A stretch of DNA of 64,000 bases from Castanea sativa (lineage: Eukaryota > Streptophyta > Magnoliopsida > Fagales > Fagaceae). The stretch covers positions 61,214,757 through 61,278,756 of the forward strand of contig NC_134023.1 of NCBI RefSeq assembly GCF_040712315.1, written 5' to 3'. Numbering within the stretch: position 1 is the first letter of the stretch; the number at the start of each line of letters is the position of its first letter. The notes beneath the pieces are model-generated. The model did not search any database. It saw only the letters and a list, made by a program, of their open reading frames with translations, and was not told where the DNA came from. A program made the translations under genes and the position numbers. This document shows positions 23,732-35,637 of this stretch, piece by piece.

Positions 23732-23897
23732 GGTCTGTTTGGGATCTGCTTATTTTGCTGAAACTGAAAACTTTTTGCTAAAAGTACTATAAATAAAGGT
23801 AAAAGTTAACTGAAATAGTATAGTGGAACCCATGAATAGTAGCAAAAATAAGCTGAATAGTAAAATAAGTTGGCAAAATTAATCATGCTAAACGGAC
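23732..23897. mobile_element. hAT-like MITE, 166 bp
   Basis: Imperfect inverted ends: GGTCTGTTTGGGAT on the left, ATGCTAAACGGAC on the right. ACTAAA flanks both sides (23726-23731 and 23898-23903). The interior motif GCTTATTTTGCTGAAACTGA is common in plant non-autonomous hAT elements (established pattern, from memory). Confidence 0.6.
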
Positions 23898-23912
23898 ACT
23901 AAATATCGTTTT

Positions 23913-24873
23913 ATTAAATGTGAATTTTGACAAATTTACCATTTTATTATATTATCTTTTTATATCCTTCATTCTTACAAAATTTTTAGGAGATCAAATA
24001 TCAATAATTATGTCATTAATCAATTATTTAAATTACAAGTTTTTGTAATCTAAAATTATGTATAAAAAAAAGTTTATAAATCATATAGTAAATAATATCT
24101 GATTGATACAAAATTTGACATGTTTGTACGAGCGTAAAAAATATGCAATTCAATGGTTAAATTTTTAAAATATATAGCAATGTTAATTTTTTTTAAGAAG
24201 AAGTGTAGCTTTGGGCTACAACTAAGAAGCGTAACTTTATGTAAAGCTTGTCTAGGACTAGCCCTAGACCCTATAACTCCTATATATACCCTACTAAAGT
24301 AGCATCTAGATAGCTTAAAAGAGTGGGAAGGAATGAATGAATTGACATGTAATGAAAAAGAAAAGAAAGGAATCAAATGATCTCTTTCTTTTCTTGGATG
24401 TTAAATGTAAAGAGAACGAATATTAGGAAAGTAAAAAACATTATGGAACTTCATTATCATTATATATACCTTACTTATTCTTTACTTTTTATTTGTGATT
24501 TAATCTAATAGGGTAAAAATCTATTTTGACTTTTTTTTTTTTAGAAAGGAAAAGTGTGACTAAACAATGGCTACAACTCTCACTAAAAAAATTAACATGA
24601 TTACATATTTTGAAAATCTAACTATTGAATTGCATGTTCTTTATTTTTTTTTTTAACACACATATTCAATTTGTGTCAATTGACTATTATTTACTGTTCT
24701 ATTCTTAAAACTTATTTTTTATGCCTAATTTTAGATTACAAAAACTTGAAATTTAAATGTTTGATTAATGACATAACTATTTATCTTTGATCTTTTGGAA
24801 ATTTGGCAAGTATAAAAGATATAAGAAAAAAAATATAAACCAATGGTGGATTTGTAAAAATTTCACATTTAAA
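23913..24873. mobile_element. Foldback element, arms about 300 bp
   Basis: 23913-24210 is the reverse complement of about 24545-24873, with some divergence; examples are GTCATTAATCAATTATT against its mirror GATTAATGACATAA, and ACAAGTTTTTGTAATCTAAA. The centre of about 330 bp matches the LINE-bearing copy at 20445-22150. No transposase is present. It could be a large MITE or a foldback transposon. Confidence 0.75.
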
Positions 24874-26869
24874 ATGTGTAAATGTATGCGCCTTTCTTCT
24901 ACAATTAAGCAATTTTGGTTGGGATTAAGTGTGTTGATTCATTAATTTACTGGTAAGCCACCAACAATTTTGACATTTTTTGCACTTGCAAATAGTTTTT
25001 CTCTTTTGGTGGAAGATCAAGTTAACTTTAGCTGTAGTGGTGGTGACTGAACAGGTCATACTGGTTGCAATTATGCAATAGTGGATAGTGTTAGTACGGA
25101 CAAGCAAGCAAAAAGAAAGAAAATGTAAATGGCAGTAAGAATTCTGGACATGGATCAAAAAAAGATTAAATAAAACAGAATATATAAGTCTAATTTGGCA
25201 AGCAAATCATAAATCCCTTACCTTATTTCTCTTGTTCCACATGAGTCATACAAGTCTAAAGTGGCAAGCAAGCATAAATGCTTTGCTTTGCCTACTTCTC
25301 TTTTTTTGGAATGGCATAATAATCCTCAATATATAGTAGAAGTTTCAAATGAGTTCTACAAATTTGGCTATCACAAAACTAAAATTGAGACTAACTTGAA
25401 ACCTTTCTTAATTAGGGAGTTTTGAAGCCAAAATATGCGTCGTTTTCGTGTAAGTATTGATATTTGCTTTTGCAAATTTGTTCATGTGTGTGTGTGTGTG
25501 TGTGTGTTTTCTATTGTTATTCGGAAATGATAAAAGTGTTTTGCTTGCTTAAAATTTGTCATATAGATGTCAAATGTGGTGAAATTTCATTGCACTTGAA
25601 ATTGACACTATTTGTGTGAGACATATTATTGTTAAATGGTTTAGTTTATGTTACATTTAATATACGTTTGGTAAAATGTATATCACTTAAATAACTTATT
25701 TCTTGAATCTAGGTTTTTATTTAATATCTATAATAGGTTAATTACACGCAATATTTGAAAATAATTAGTTGTCATTTACTATTAAATTATAAGATTAGTC
25801 ATTTATTATATTAGAATACACACCAAAAAAAAACCTCTAAGAACTCTTCATAGATCAGTAAGTTTTATATGCCTAATTACCTTTATATTTGAAAATAATA
25901 ATAATAATAAAAAATCACCTTAGCAAGATGGTTGTAGAAAAGAAATTTATTCCACAGTGGGTTTAGCAAACTATTGTTATTAAAAAAAAAAAGTTTTGAG
26001 GAGTATAATTTTTGTAAAAGTTACCCAAATTCTAACTTAAATCCATTCCTTATCAAATATTCGTTTCGTCTCATAGTGATAGTAAGATAATTTACATTCC
26101 TTCGCGAACGTTAACAACTCATTTTTTTCCCTCTATATATCATATGTGGGGAAGAGAGTTTTTTAACCTAAATTTTCTTCATCAAGAACATCCAGTAATG
26201 TCATTGGGTTTTAAAACTCTTGTCAAAATATTAAAAGACATAAACATTAAGGGAGTGATAGGTTGAATAACCAAAAAAAATTTATAAAAAAAAAAAAAAA
26301 AGATTAAGAGAATGATCTAATGGATAAAAGGCATAGCTTTTATCCAAGTAGAAACTATACAATTACAAATAAGAAATTACCTTGTTGCATTTCTAATGGT
26401 AAAATTAGAGTAACATTGAACCATGTTCGTGTGGGCTTTATGTGAAATTCTAAACAATTTCTCTCTTTCATTCTTGTATATCCAAATAAAATTTTTAGCT
26501 AAAATTTCTCCCGAAGATTTTGTTGGATTAGCTTTGTTGTTTTGAGTTATATTAGTTGATATGGATTTAGTAAAAACTTGCCTAAAAAATAAACTACATC
26601 AAATATAAAGGCAAACTTAGCTTCACTTTTTACTTGATATATTGAACAAAGACAAACTTAAAACAAGGTTAGACATTTTCATGAATGATGACAATTGACA
26701 TAAAATGAAAAGAATAAAGTAAAAAATGACAATTGACATAATATTTATTTTTAAGGTGCATTGCTTTTAATTAAAAAAATTATCATTTTATTTTTTTATT
26801 TGAAGTTTTAAGAAGTTAGTTAAAAGGCTTCCTATATATATATGAGAATACAATAGTGTTAAGTTTTTC
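24874..26869. other. Intergenic, no gene identified
   Basis: AT-rich, with a (GT)n run at about 25487-25508 and several A/T runs. The ORF at 24925-25158 (minus) has no recognisable domain. No RNA gene was seen. Confidence 0.5.
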
Positions 26870-27525
26870 ACTTTTGAACATTGCCACCCACCAATTTTTT
26901 ACATTATAGAATTGAAAATACCCACCCGGCCCAACCCATGCCTTCAAAATATTAAGTTATAAACAATGAGTCCAAATTTCCTAATTTCATTGTAAATCCA
27001 ATTTCTTTACTTACTTTTATTAGACCCACTCAATCCCCAAAAAACCCAGCCGTGCAAACCCATCCTTTAAAACAAAGTACAACACCTGATTCCCGTCAAA
27101 AATAAAGAAAAAAGTGGAACACCTGATGTGCTGCATATTACTAGTCACGCCCAAAATCCTCCTCTGTATACTCTCTCTCTCTGTAAGTAACGGTATGAAC
27201 CCATGCCAAAAGCTTTAAGTCTTTTTGTTATTAAAATCCTATTTATTTATAATCAACTATGTCTATGTCAATAGTTTGTAGGTTATTAAAATTGTCTTCC
27301 ACTTTTAACATTGCAAAATTGAAAAGACCCACCCAACAAAATTACCCACCCGGGCCAAACCTATGCCTTTTAAAACAATCTTGTCCGAATAGAACTACTC
27401 TTCACGCCCAAATCCCTCTGTATACGCTCTATAAGTTACGGTATGAATCCAAACCAAAAGCTTTAAATCTTTATTTAGCAAAAAAAAAACTTTGAATCAG
27501 TTTTTGTTATTAAAATCCAAACTCC
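26870..27525 (+). repeat. Tandem duplication upstream of the DC1 gene
   Basis: Two diverged units, about 26870-27240 and 27295-27525, share GAACATTGCC/TAACATTGC, ACCCACCCGG, CACGCCCAAA, CCTCTGTATA, ACGGTATGAA and CCAAAAGCTTTAA. The second ends close to the DC1 start. The duplication may have copied the promoter and leader. Confidence 0.7.
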
Positions 27526-27608
27526 AAAATCGGTCATTTTACATCGAAATTTAAAGAAAATGGTGTGCTGATAGATAGATTCGAAACCAATTCTGACGCA
27601 TCACTATT

Positions 27609-29338
27609 TTGATGATTATGTCATATAACAAGAAGATGAAGCAGCCGCAGCAGCAACAGCTTCTACATTTTTGCGATTCAAAGCGTCCCTTGCTCTTCAA
27701 ACAAGACGACATCAGAGGTGAATTTACTTCTTGTGGGTGCCAAGAATCAGTTTATGGTCTTAGCTACCGGTGTCAAAAGGTGGATACCAGCATTGGATAG
27801 ACACCACTCATCATAAATCATGTGCTGAACTACCCCTTGGGTTGCACCATCCCTTGCACCCAATCCATCCTCTCATTCTCTTTGATGAAAAGACACATTA
27901 TCCTGAAGAAGACAAACAAAAGACCAAATGCCAACTCTGCAATGAATCTCGCCGACAATACACTTATCGCTGTTACCGCTACGACTTCAACCTTCACGCC
28001 ACTTGTGCTTCCTTACCGCCCACCATCGAATCTTCTCAAGTCCACCACCACCCATTAACCCCCTTTTGGAAGTGGATTACATTCACTTGTGACCTTTGTG
28101 GTAAAGAAGTCAAGGGTAAACCTAATCAGTGTGCCCTATGTGGTTTTTGGGTTCATAATAGTTGTGCTTCTTTGCCGCGCAGTCTCAAAGTTGTACGTCA
28201 CAAACACCCTCTCCACCTCGCCCATTCTTATCTTGTAGCTGAACTCCATCAATCCGACTCCCAATTTTGTTAGCTCTGTGTTCAAAAGGTGAACACAAAC
28301 TATGGGTTTCACTATTGCTCCAAATGCGATTTCGTTGCCCACCTCAATTGTGCTGCGGACTACTCAAATAGGGAGAACATAAATTTGGAGAATGAAGATC
28401 TAGAGCTCGATCAATTTGCAGCTTACGAAGTCAAAAATATCAAAGTGGGGGAGGACAGAATTGCAATAGCCATAGAAATCAAACACTTTAGTCATGGGCA
28501 TGACTTAAAGCTCTTAGGTGATGAGGTTCTAAATAATGAAAAATGCAATGGGTGTGTACGAGCAATTTTGCCTCCCTTTTATAGTTGTGTAAATTGTAGC
28601 TTTTTTCTTCATGAATCTTGTGCTAAATTACCTAGAAAAAAAAAAATGACACCCACTTCATCAACACCCACTCACCCTCTTACCAAAGCCACGTTGGAAT
28701 GATTATTCATTTCAGTGTATTGCCTGTAACCGTGACGGCAATGGATTCAACTATAATTGTGAGACATGCTGGTGGATTAGTCTCGATGTTTCATGTAGTT
28801 TAATCTAAGACATCCTTACCCACCTTGGTCATGAGCATCGACTTCTTCTCTCTAGCATAGAATCTAAACATAATTGTAGTAGCTGTGATTCTAAAATTTA
28901 CCCAATATTCCGTTGTACCACTTGCGAATTCGCTTTGGACTTCAAATGTGCTACACTACCAAAAACCGCAAGGTACAAACTACATGAGCATCCCTTCACT
29001 CTCCGTTATATTACTGAAGATGATTCCGGTGAATATTATTGTGATATCTGTAAAGAAGAACGCAACCCAAAGCATTGGTTCTACTATTGTACAAATTGAG
29101 ATTATCCTGCGCATACCAAATGTATTCTTAGGGAAAATCCAAATGTCAAGTAACACATATGATGGTCACCTATGTAGAGGTGTTAACACATTTGACTATC
29201 ACCCACACACCCTTTCATTGAGGAAACTATAGACTACCCTCGATGTAATAGATGTAATAGTTCTTGCAAAGAGTTGATCTATCAATGTGCCCAATGTAAT
29301 TTCCACATCACTATTATTGTTCAATTGTTGTTTATAGA
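27609..29338 (+). pseudogene. Cysteine/histidine-rich C1 (DC1) domain protein, degraded
   Basis: A DC1 protein of the plant zinc-binding family can be traced across broken frames. Successive DC1 modules show H-x-H...C-x2-C...C-x2-C patterns: HHPLHPIHPL, CQLCNESRRQYTYRC, HATCASLPP; HPLTPF, CDLCGKEVKG, CALCGFWVH; YCSKCDFVAHLNC; CNGCVRAILPPFYSC; CIACNRDGNGFNYNCETC; CSSCDSKIYPIFRC; YCDICKEERNPKHWFYYC; CKELIYQCAQCNFH. Defects: a frameshift near 27778, an in-frame TAG at 28271-28273 between QFC and LCVQK, a frameshift near 28690, TAA in the next module, a TGA after YYCTN, and TAA after NPNVK. Function in the family is poorly known; some members act in stress or defence signalling. The start is placed at MSYNKKMKQ or just upstream (an in-frame ATG lies at 27609). 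Confidence 0.92.
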
Positions 29339-29344
29339 AAAAAC

Positions 29345-31133
29345 AAATGTTGTTTTGATTTTTATTCTATACTATACTTAGTCCATGAAATTTTCTCACA
29401 TTGCTTAAAAGAGTGTTATGTGTAATATAACTAGTCCCACCATCCCATAAAAGTTACCATAACTTTTGAGTGGAGTTAGTGGTGTGCAATAGTTCTTTTT
29501 AATGCTGTTTTTGGGCATCATGGTTCAGATAGGACATAAATGGCCAAAACAATTAACATGTCATCACACTTACCAAATTTATATTTCAATTCTACAAACA
29601 AGTGAAACAACTTACTAATATCTTCATTGAACCTACCTACAATCTTGATGCTGCCAGAAACCTTGAGGTGAGTTTTTTCTCTATTTGTTTTAGTATGTTT
29701 GGGTATCTTGAACAATATTGAACTGGTTGTTGGTGTGTATGCATGTCTAGGTGTTGGGATATTGGTGAATTGCCAATGATGTGACCATTTTGGAGTTATG
29801 GCTAGTGTTTGGGGTGTATCTCACCTTTTTTGACAAAATGTCTTAGACACCTCAAGTGTCAAATCGTATCAACTACATAATATACAAGTAGCTTAGGCTC
29901 ATAAGTTTAAAAGTGCAGCATTTTTTTGCTAAATCTGCTTGGTATTCTGTTCCAACCATAATTAATAGTTATTCCTAAATACAAATTCGCTGAAGGTATA
30001 TGGAATTTCTTAGAAGTACTTGTTAGTAAAATGTGAAGCTAGACTTTTCTTCTAAAAGATGTCTACTACTTTGCTTAAATAATACCCAATATGCCAAAAA
30101 TATCAAGTTCGCTGCATTCCAAGTATGGGTAAATCGTCTTACATAGAGGGGAAAGTTGTGACCTTCAAAATAGTCTATGAGGGCAACTATGCAGTCTTAA
30201 AGAATATAAGAATCCACAAAAGCAGGTAGCCAAACCAAAAAAGGTTGGTTTTCCTTTGATGTTTTAACCAATAAAGTCATTATTTTTTGTTTTACTTCTC
30301 TTATGTGCTATTAATGTTCTTTTGGCAGTGGACCCACTGGAGCATTGGAAATATAATGTCACCATCTAGGTAGAAATTGCTCCTTCACTCATCTGTTGAC
30401 TTGAGTAATATTGTAAGAGTTTCAATCTTTTATATCCTTTGAACAACTATACTTTCAGAATATGGGGTATATGTCTGCAAGAGTGGGATTTATTAGAGTC
30501 ATGTCTTTTGTGAAAATATTCCACTTAATGTCAGACATTCACAGAGGAATTAATAGTATGTACTATTTATTCATTTGAATTGCATATAGTTTTTATGTAA
30601 AGCATGTGAAGGCAACAAATTTCTTTAATCTGAATGGGGGAAAAGGTTGTGAACAAATCTATAATGGTGAAATTTCTATATAACCTTTGATAGTTTGTTA
30701 CATATGTAACTCAGTATTTCTTTTATTGTTGCAAATGATGAATTGCATACATTAGTGTAATCTTTTAGTTTTCCACATTCAGACTGATTAGTGAGCTCTG
30801 AAGATGACAAAGCTAATTAAAATTGAAATAGTAGAGCATCAAGAAGTAATTTTATAACCCTGTTTATGGATAACAGTGATGGCTTATGCGTATTTCTGGC
30901 AAAGATGTTGGCACTTAACAAGAAGGGTGGGTTTATCTTTGTCTCAAGTATGTCTACTTGGCAGAGTCCTTCAAGTTTCAAATCAATGCTATAATGGCTT
31001 GGATAATTTAAGATCAGCTTTGTGGAAGAGAGTGATGAAGATAGGTTGGATTTTGATTGAAACCTCAAAGATCGAAGAATTGCACACATATGTCCTTTTC
31101 AATGCTCTGCTAGTGAGACACAGGAAGTAGTAG
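29345..31133. other. No gene identified
   Basis: Composition looks like former transcribed or intronic DNA but shows no recognisable coding block. The ORFs at 29518-29715 (minus), 30817-31089 (minus) and 30876-31130 have no family signature. Confidence 0.45.
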
Positions 31134-31581
31134 TTGGCTGAGTGCATTCTTCAAATCGGCTTTTTAATCATGTACTTACCCACAATCCTAATCACCAAAG
31201 GCAAACCACGTAATTTCCTTGGAAGAATAGTAGTACTCCTTATTCAAACTATATCTCTACACTCTGCACAAATGATTTCAAGGCATCTTCATTGGTCATC
31301 ATTTGCCTACACACTTCCAAAGATTTATATTGTTTGTAAGATTTCACAGCTAGGACATTACTTTGCATGGGTAGAACCTGCAAGAACCCACAATGGCAGA
31401 GAATAAACTGAATTTAATGGTTCTTGGAGGCCAGTAGAAACCAAGGGCTTTGTAAATAATAATGACAGCCTAAAACCAGAGACTCGGCTTAAGAATGGAG
31501 GCTCAACCGAAGCTCATCAAGGGTAACAGAGAAGGCCTGCAAATGGAGAATTATTTTGAAAATGAAAGTGTTGAGGCCTAT
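31134..31581 (+). pseudogene. Unidentified decayed reading frame
   Basis: One frame carries 31134-31403 up to ARTHNGRE and a TAA at 31404-31406. It then continues past that stop with coding-like text (FNGSWRPVETKGFVNNND, LKPETRLKNGGSTEAHQG) to another TAA. A one-base shift restores NREGLQMENYFENESVEAY before a final stop near 31581. The hydrophilic composition differs from the surrounding AT-rich noise. I do not recognise the protein. It may be the eroded 3' end of a gene whose upstream exons are lost. Confidence 0.3.
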
Positions 31582-32889
31582 TAAATATCAAAGATGATGT
31601 TCTTGAGCTTAGTAGTATTCATTAGCTTAGTTTCAATTGAAATTTTCAAATTAAATGAAGTGGGTATATATATATTTGTTATTATTAAGCACTTTCGAAA
31701 GCAATACTATAGTTGAAACTTTGTGCTATTGGCTAATGTTAAGAAAAGAATGCTATTTGCACACTTTGTTGTACTCCTGTTCTCACATCTGACCTTTCAG
31801 CCTTTATATCATATTAAAACAGAGATCACATTTCCATGAAATTCAAGTATGCTCTCATTTTGCATGAAATTCAAACATGCTCTCATTTTTCCTATATTTC
31901 TTGTGTAAGCTCATTTTGTAATATTTGGTATTTAGTCTATTTCATAACCAAGTACACATGCTATAAGATGCTACACTTATTTATGTAGGACCCTCTCTTC
32001 CTCCCTTTTGTTTTCTTTCCAATTACTTGTATTTTAATTCAACTTCTTCACATAATGACTTCCTATGCCATGTCATCTTGTTGGTCACTAATCTGGACAT
32101 TAGTAGGTGCAGACTTATCATTAGACCTGGCAAATCTAATTTTTGGACTAAGTGTTGGTTTGATCTGAATTTGATGCTTTATTATATTTTTGCACCATTA
32201 TTTATAGTCTTTGAGAGATGGAGTGAAGTTAAGGAACCAATTGGCATTCATTTGGAGCACAAGCTATAGTATACGATTATACTAAAAACTTACATTTGCT
32301 TGTACCAAAGTTACCAAGCTTTAGGGTGTCGAGTGATGCATTTGTACAATTTTTGAATTTCATTCTACAGCATTATTGTAATTTTCTTTTAGTCATATTT
32401 GAATCATTTTTCCCTCTCTTTGGGTTACACTCTCTTCCTTTTTTCTTGAATGTGCAGATGCAAGTAGTCTTTTATTCTCCTGTGGGTTTCAATAATAATA
32501 TTTTAAAATATTGGATCAAAATTTGGAGAAGCAATGCTTTCAACATCTTATTCTCAAGTACCTTCATTCTTACATTCTTACATTCTTTAGCAAATCATAT
32601 TTTCTTTTATTTTATTTTTTTATGTTTTGGAAGTTTTTCACTTATTGGAGTTATATCTCTACACTGTGTTTTGTTTGTTCATTTTCTTGCTTATACACAA
32701 TCAATACAAATCCAGCTTTTAACACCATTGTCATAACTTAGGCACAGAGCAGTCGTTACAAAATTTGATCAGAACATATTTTTGTCATAAATTTGTCAAC
32801 GTAAAAATTAGTAGGTCAGTAACATTTTAGAAATTGATCATTTTTTCAATTAATCCGTCAGAATTGGAGATTTTTAAAAATAAATATGA
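31582..32889. other. No gene identified
   Basis: AT-rich. The hydrophobic frames at 32296-32741 are probably by-products of T-rich DNA. No RNA gene or repeat with clear ends was seen. Confidence 0.45.
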
Positions 32890-33232
32890 GATTGGTATTA
32901 AGAGAAGAACACGTCTTAAAAGAGAGTGGTATTATTTATATATTTTCCTCTTTCGGATAATTTGATATTGGCATCTCGGTAAAAGGTAAAGAATCACTTG
33001 CTAGTTTTTCTCCGTCAATTAGTAACCGAAGAAGGTCAAATAAATAAGATTTTTCATTGCTACTTGTACGAAATTCCCAGAAATAAAATAAAATAAAATA
33101 GAAATATATCCATTATTCAATTTTTATGTGATTAAACACTCCTTTATTCGTTCCCGTTTTTAATTTTGAATCCTTTTATTTCCATGATTCAAAACAAAGA
33201 TGGCTTGCTCTGATGCTGTGGTCAAATGTAAC
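32890..33232. repeat. Third copy of the 11.44/15.4 kb block
   Basis: Shares CGTCTTAAAAGAGA, GGTAAAGAATCACTTGC-like and ATCCTTTTAT blocks with 15400-15700 and 11440-11700. It runs into GTGGTCAAATGTAAC, also seen at 52170-52190, and is interrupted by the LTR at 33233. Confidence 0.6.
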
Positions 33233-33773
33233 TGATGATACCGAAAATCGTTAGTGAGCTACACAATCCCTACGTACTCTTAGACAAGACCTGTACAACA
33301 AAAAAGAAGACCATACAGAGAGTACCGGTGTGGTACCAGCCAAATACCTTCCGAATGTTAAGTTAGAGAACTTTCACAACTCTAAAGTGTCAAAACTAGG
33401 TAAATTATGCGTACCTCGACTTTGGTTTCTTGATGAAGAAGATATTTCCTTGTAGGGAAGATCCTCATAAATACACGCATTTCTCGAGATCCTTTCCATA
33501 TAGAGATTTTGTTGATTAAGGTTAACCGTGGGACACAAGGCACTTTCATTTGAAGTTTCTTGAAGACCACTTAAGCCATGTGGATGCCACATGGCTTTGC
33601 CACCTATCCACTTCGCATTTGTCTACTTTCTCATCTGTCCATCAGGGAGAGTCCGTCCTCCTTGGACACAATCCGTCTCTTCTCCTTTCACTTTGATCAT
33701 CCATTGTCCCGGTACCATTGCCCATGGCAGGTTCTATTGAACGAGTCCGTCTACCTTAATTTTATCATCTTCA
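33233..33773. mobile_element. Solo LTR, 541 bp, perfect TSD
   Basis: It starts TGATGATACCGAAAATCG and ends TTATCATCTTCA. TSD GTAAC lies at 33228-33232 and 33774-33778. The SINA-flank paralog near 52185 reads straight through (GTCAAATGTAATTGTTAAA), an empty site. It is related to the small LTR inside the SINA fragments. Small open frames on both strands are not genes. Confidence 0.88.
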
Positions 33774-34091
33774 GTAACTGTTAAAGATATGAAGGCCCAA
33801 GACCTAGTTAAGGCCTAAATCCAAACCCATTTGATGGGCAAGCAAAAAACTCATGCTTCAATCTAATTTGGCATGCAAGTATAGAAATATAAATTTTACT
33901 TGTATTGCAAATTTTGTAAAATGTATTAATTTAGAATATAGCAGAACAAGAAGAATATAGCAAATATTATATGATCAAACTCATGTTTCTCTTGCACCTA
34001 CTTTATTCCTCTATATTATCTTATTTTATTTATTCTTTTTCATATGTTCTATCTCCAAAAGCTAGAATACATCATTCCCAATTTAATTTGT

Positions 34092-34416
34092 ACAAAAAAT
34101 TGCAAATTACACCTCTAAAATTTGGGAGTATTTAGATTTTACACTCTAAAGTTTCAGAATTTAGATTTTACCCCTGAAGTTTAAGGGTATTTGGATTTTA
34201 CACCTCAATGTTTTAGAATTTAGATTTTATCTCCTAAATTTTAGTTTTGTTTGGGTTTTACTCTCTAAAGTTTGGAGGTGTTTGAATTTTACACCCTAAA
34301 GTTTTTGGCGTGTTTGAATTTCCCCCAAAACTTCAGGAGTAAATTCGAAATTCTGAAACTTCATGGTGTAAAATGCAAACATTCTCAAACTTTAGGTTGT
34401 AATTTGCAATTTACCC
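34092..34416. mobile_element. Foldback MITE, copy B
   Basis: Same insertion as 1636-1960, with TAATTTGT at 34084-34091 and 34417-34424. It has long inverted arms of ATTGCAAATTACA and CTCTAAAATTT type. A shared position in both duplicons means it inserted before they separated. Confidence 0.85.
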
Positions 34417-34732
34417 TAATTTGTATGATAACACAATTTAATTTCTCTTGCATCAAAGTTGTCCCAAAACTAAGATAATCATCCATGCAAGAACACCAAT
34501 GAAAAAACAACTAGCAGCAGGCTATTAATTCATATACAAATAGATAAAAATCATAATTATAGATAACAAGTATGCCTTCCCACTCATGTATTCAATGCAC
34601 AGACAAGCAAAGAGAGTTTGCATCCTACATTCCAAAAAGTACATGACCAAAAGACTCAAAACTTATAAGGATAGATCTATTTACTATAAGGTTGAATATA
34701 ACTTGAAAGAAGATAAATGAAAAAATTCTTTA

Positions 34733-35540
34733 TCACTGTTCTTTCCGAATCCTACCAGTCACTCTAAGCTTCAATTCCTTCCAGTCTCCACTAGAGAAGA
34801 AGAGAACTGATGATGCAGAAAATCGTCAGCTGAACTCCTCATCAATACGGATGGACAGTGTCAAGTAAGCGGCTGTGTAATCCTGTAAAAGAGAATAAAT
34901 AGCCTTGGAGTACACCAATGTGGTGTGTCCCAAAGAGTTTCCGATGGGCCTGTCAATAAGATCAAAGCTCAATTGTTTGAAGAATCACTATTTGGCTAGT
35001 AAGTTTATGTGTGTATGTTTGCGTAACCTTTTCTCTGATTCTTTGTGCCTTTTGATAGGTCTTTTCCCTTCAAGATGGGAGTAATTGCTGATCTCAATGG
35101 TTTTGGATCCGTTGGTTGTAAATGCTAGGGCATTATAGATTTCAATGATCTTTTGTCCTTTGGTCCATCAATTACAGTAGGGTGTTATGAGGATCTCTTT
35201 CAATGTTCTTTGTCCTTGTCCATAATATGGATGATGATCTGTCATCTCTTCTTTTTTTATCATGACGAAGGTGATTTTTCTCCTCTTCAAGAGCCACTTT
35301 GTGTTGGATGACAAGACCATCAAAATTGCCATGTAACTTCCTCTAGCTATCCCTAATGCTTCTAGGTACTCCCTTCCAAGTCATCCTCCTCCCATTTCCA
35401 CCAACTTTTAGGTCATAGTTGTAGTTCTTTGCTTCATTATCATCACCCATCAATTGCAAGAATGTTATGTAGACAGGAGCCATCCCAAGCTGGAAAGCTT
35501 CAAAATGCAGACAAAAGTATTGATCAAAGCAACTAAAGAT
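34733..35540 (-). pseudogene. SINA E3 ligase exon 3 fragment, copy B
   Basis: This matches SINA exon 3 (52671-52991) on the minus strand, interrupted at 34808-35289 by the same small LTR as copy A. RING exons are absent. The copied last intron follows and was later split by the LTR at 35638. The fragment has more codon changes and broken frames than copy A; no open frame of useful length remains. It cannot encode a ligase. Confidence 0.88.
34808..35289. mobile_element. Small solo LTR inside SINA fragment, copy B
   Basis: Begins TGATGATGCAGAAAATCG and ends CCTCTTCA. Flanks are AGAAC (34803-34807) and AGAGC (35290-35294). It is the same event as 2352-2859 but keeps the initial TG. Confidence 0.78.
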
Positions 35541-35637
35541 CTAGAAATAAAAGAGAAATTCAGTGATTAGTTACTACCCCAATTTTTCTAGTAAATGCAA
35601 GGATTAACTGAGATATATGGATAAATGTGGCATATAA

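Noticed and set aside
32296..32741. 146-codon hydrophobic frame
   Set aside because: T-rich noise; no family, and the overlapping second frame is similar in composition.
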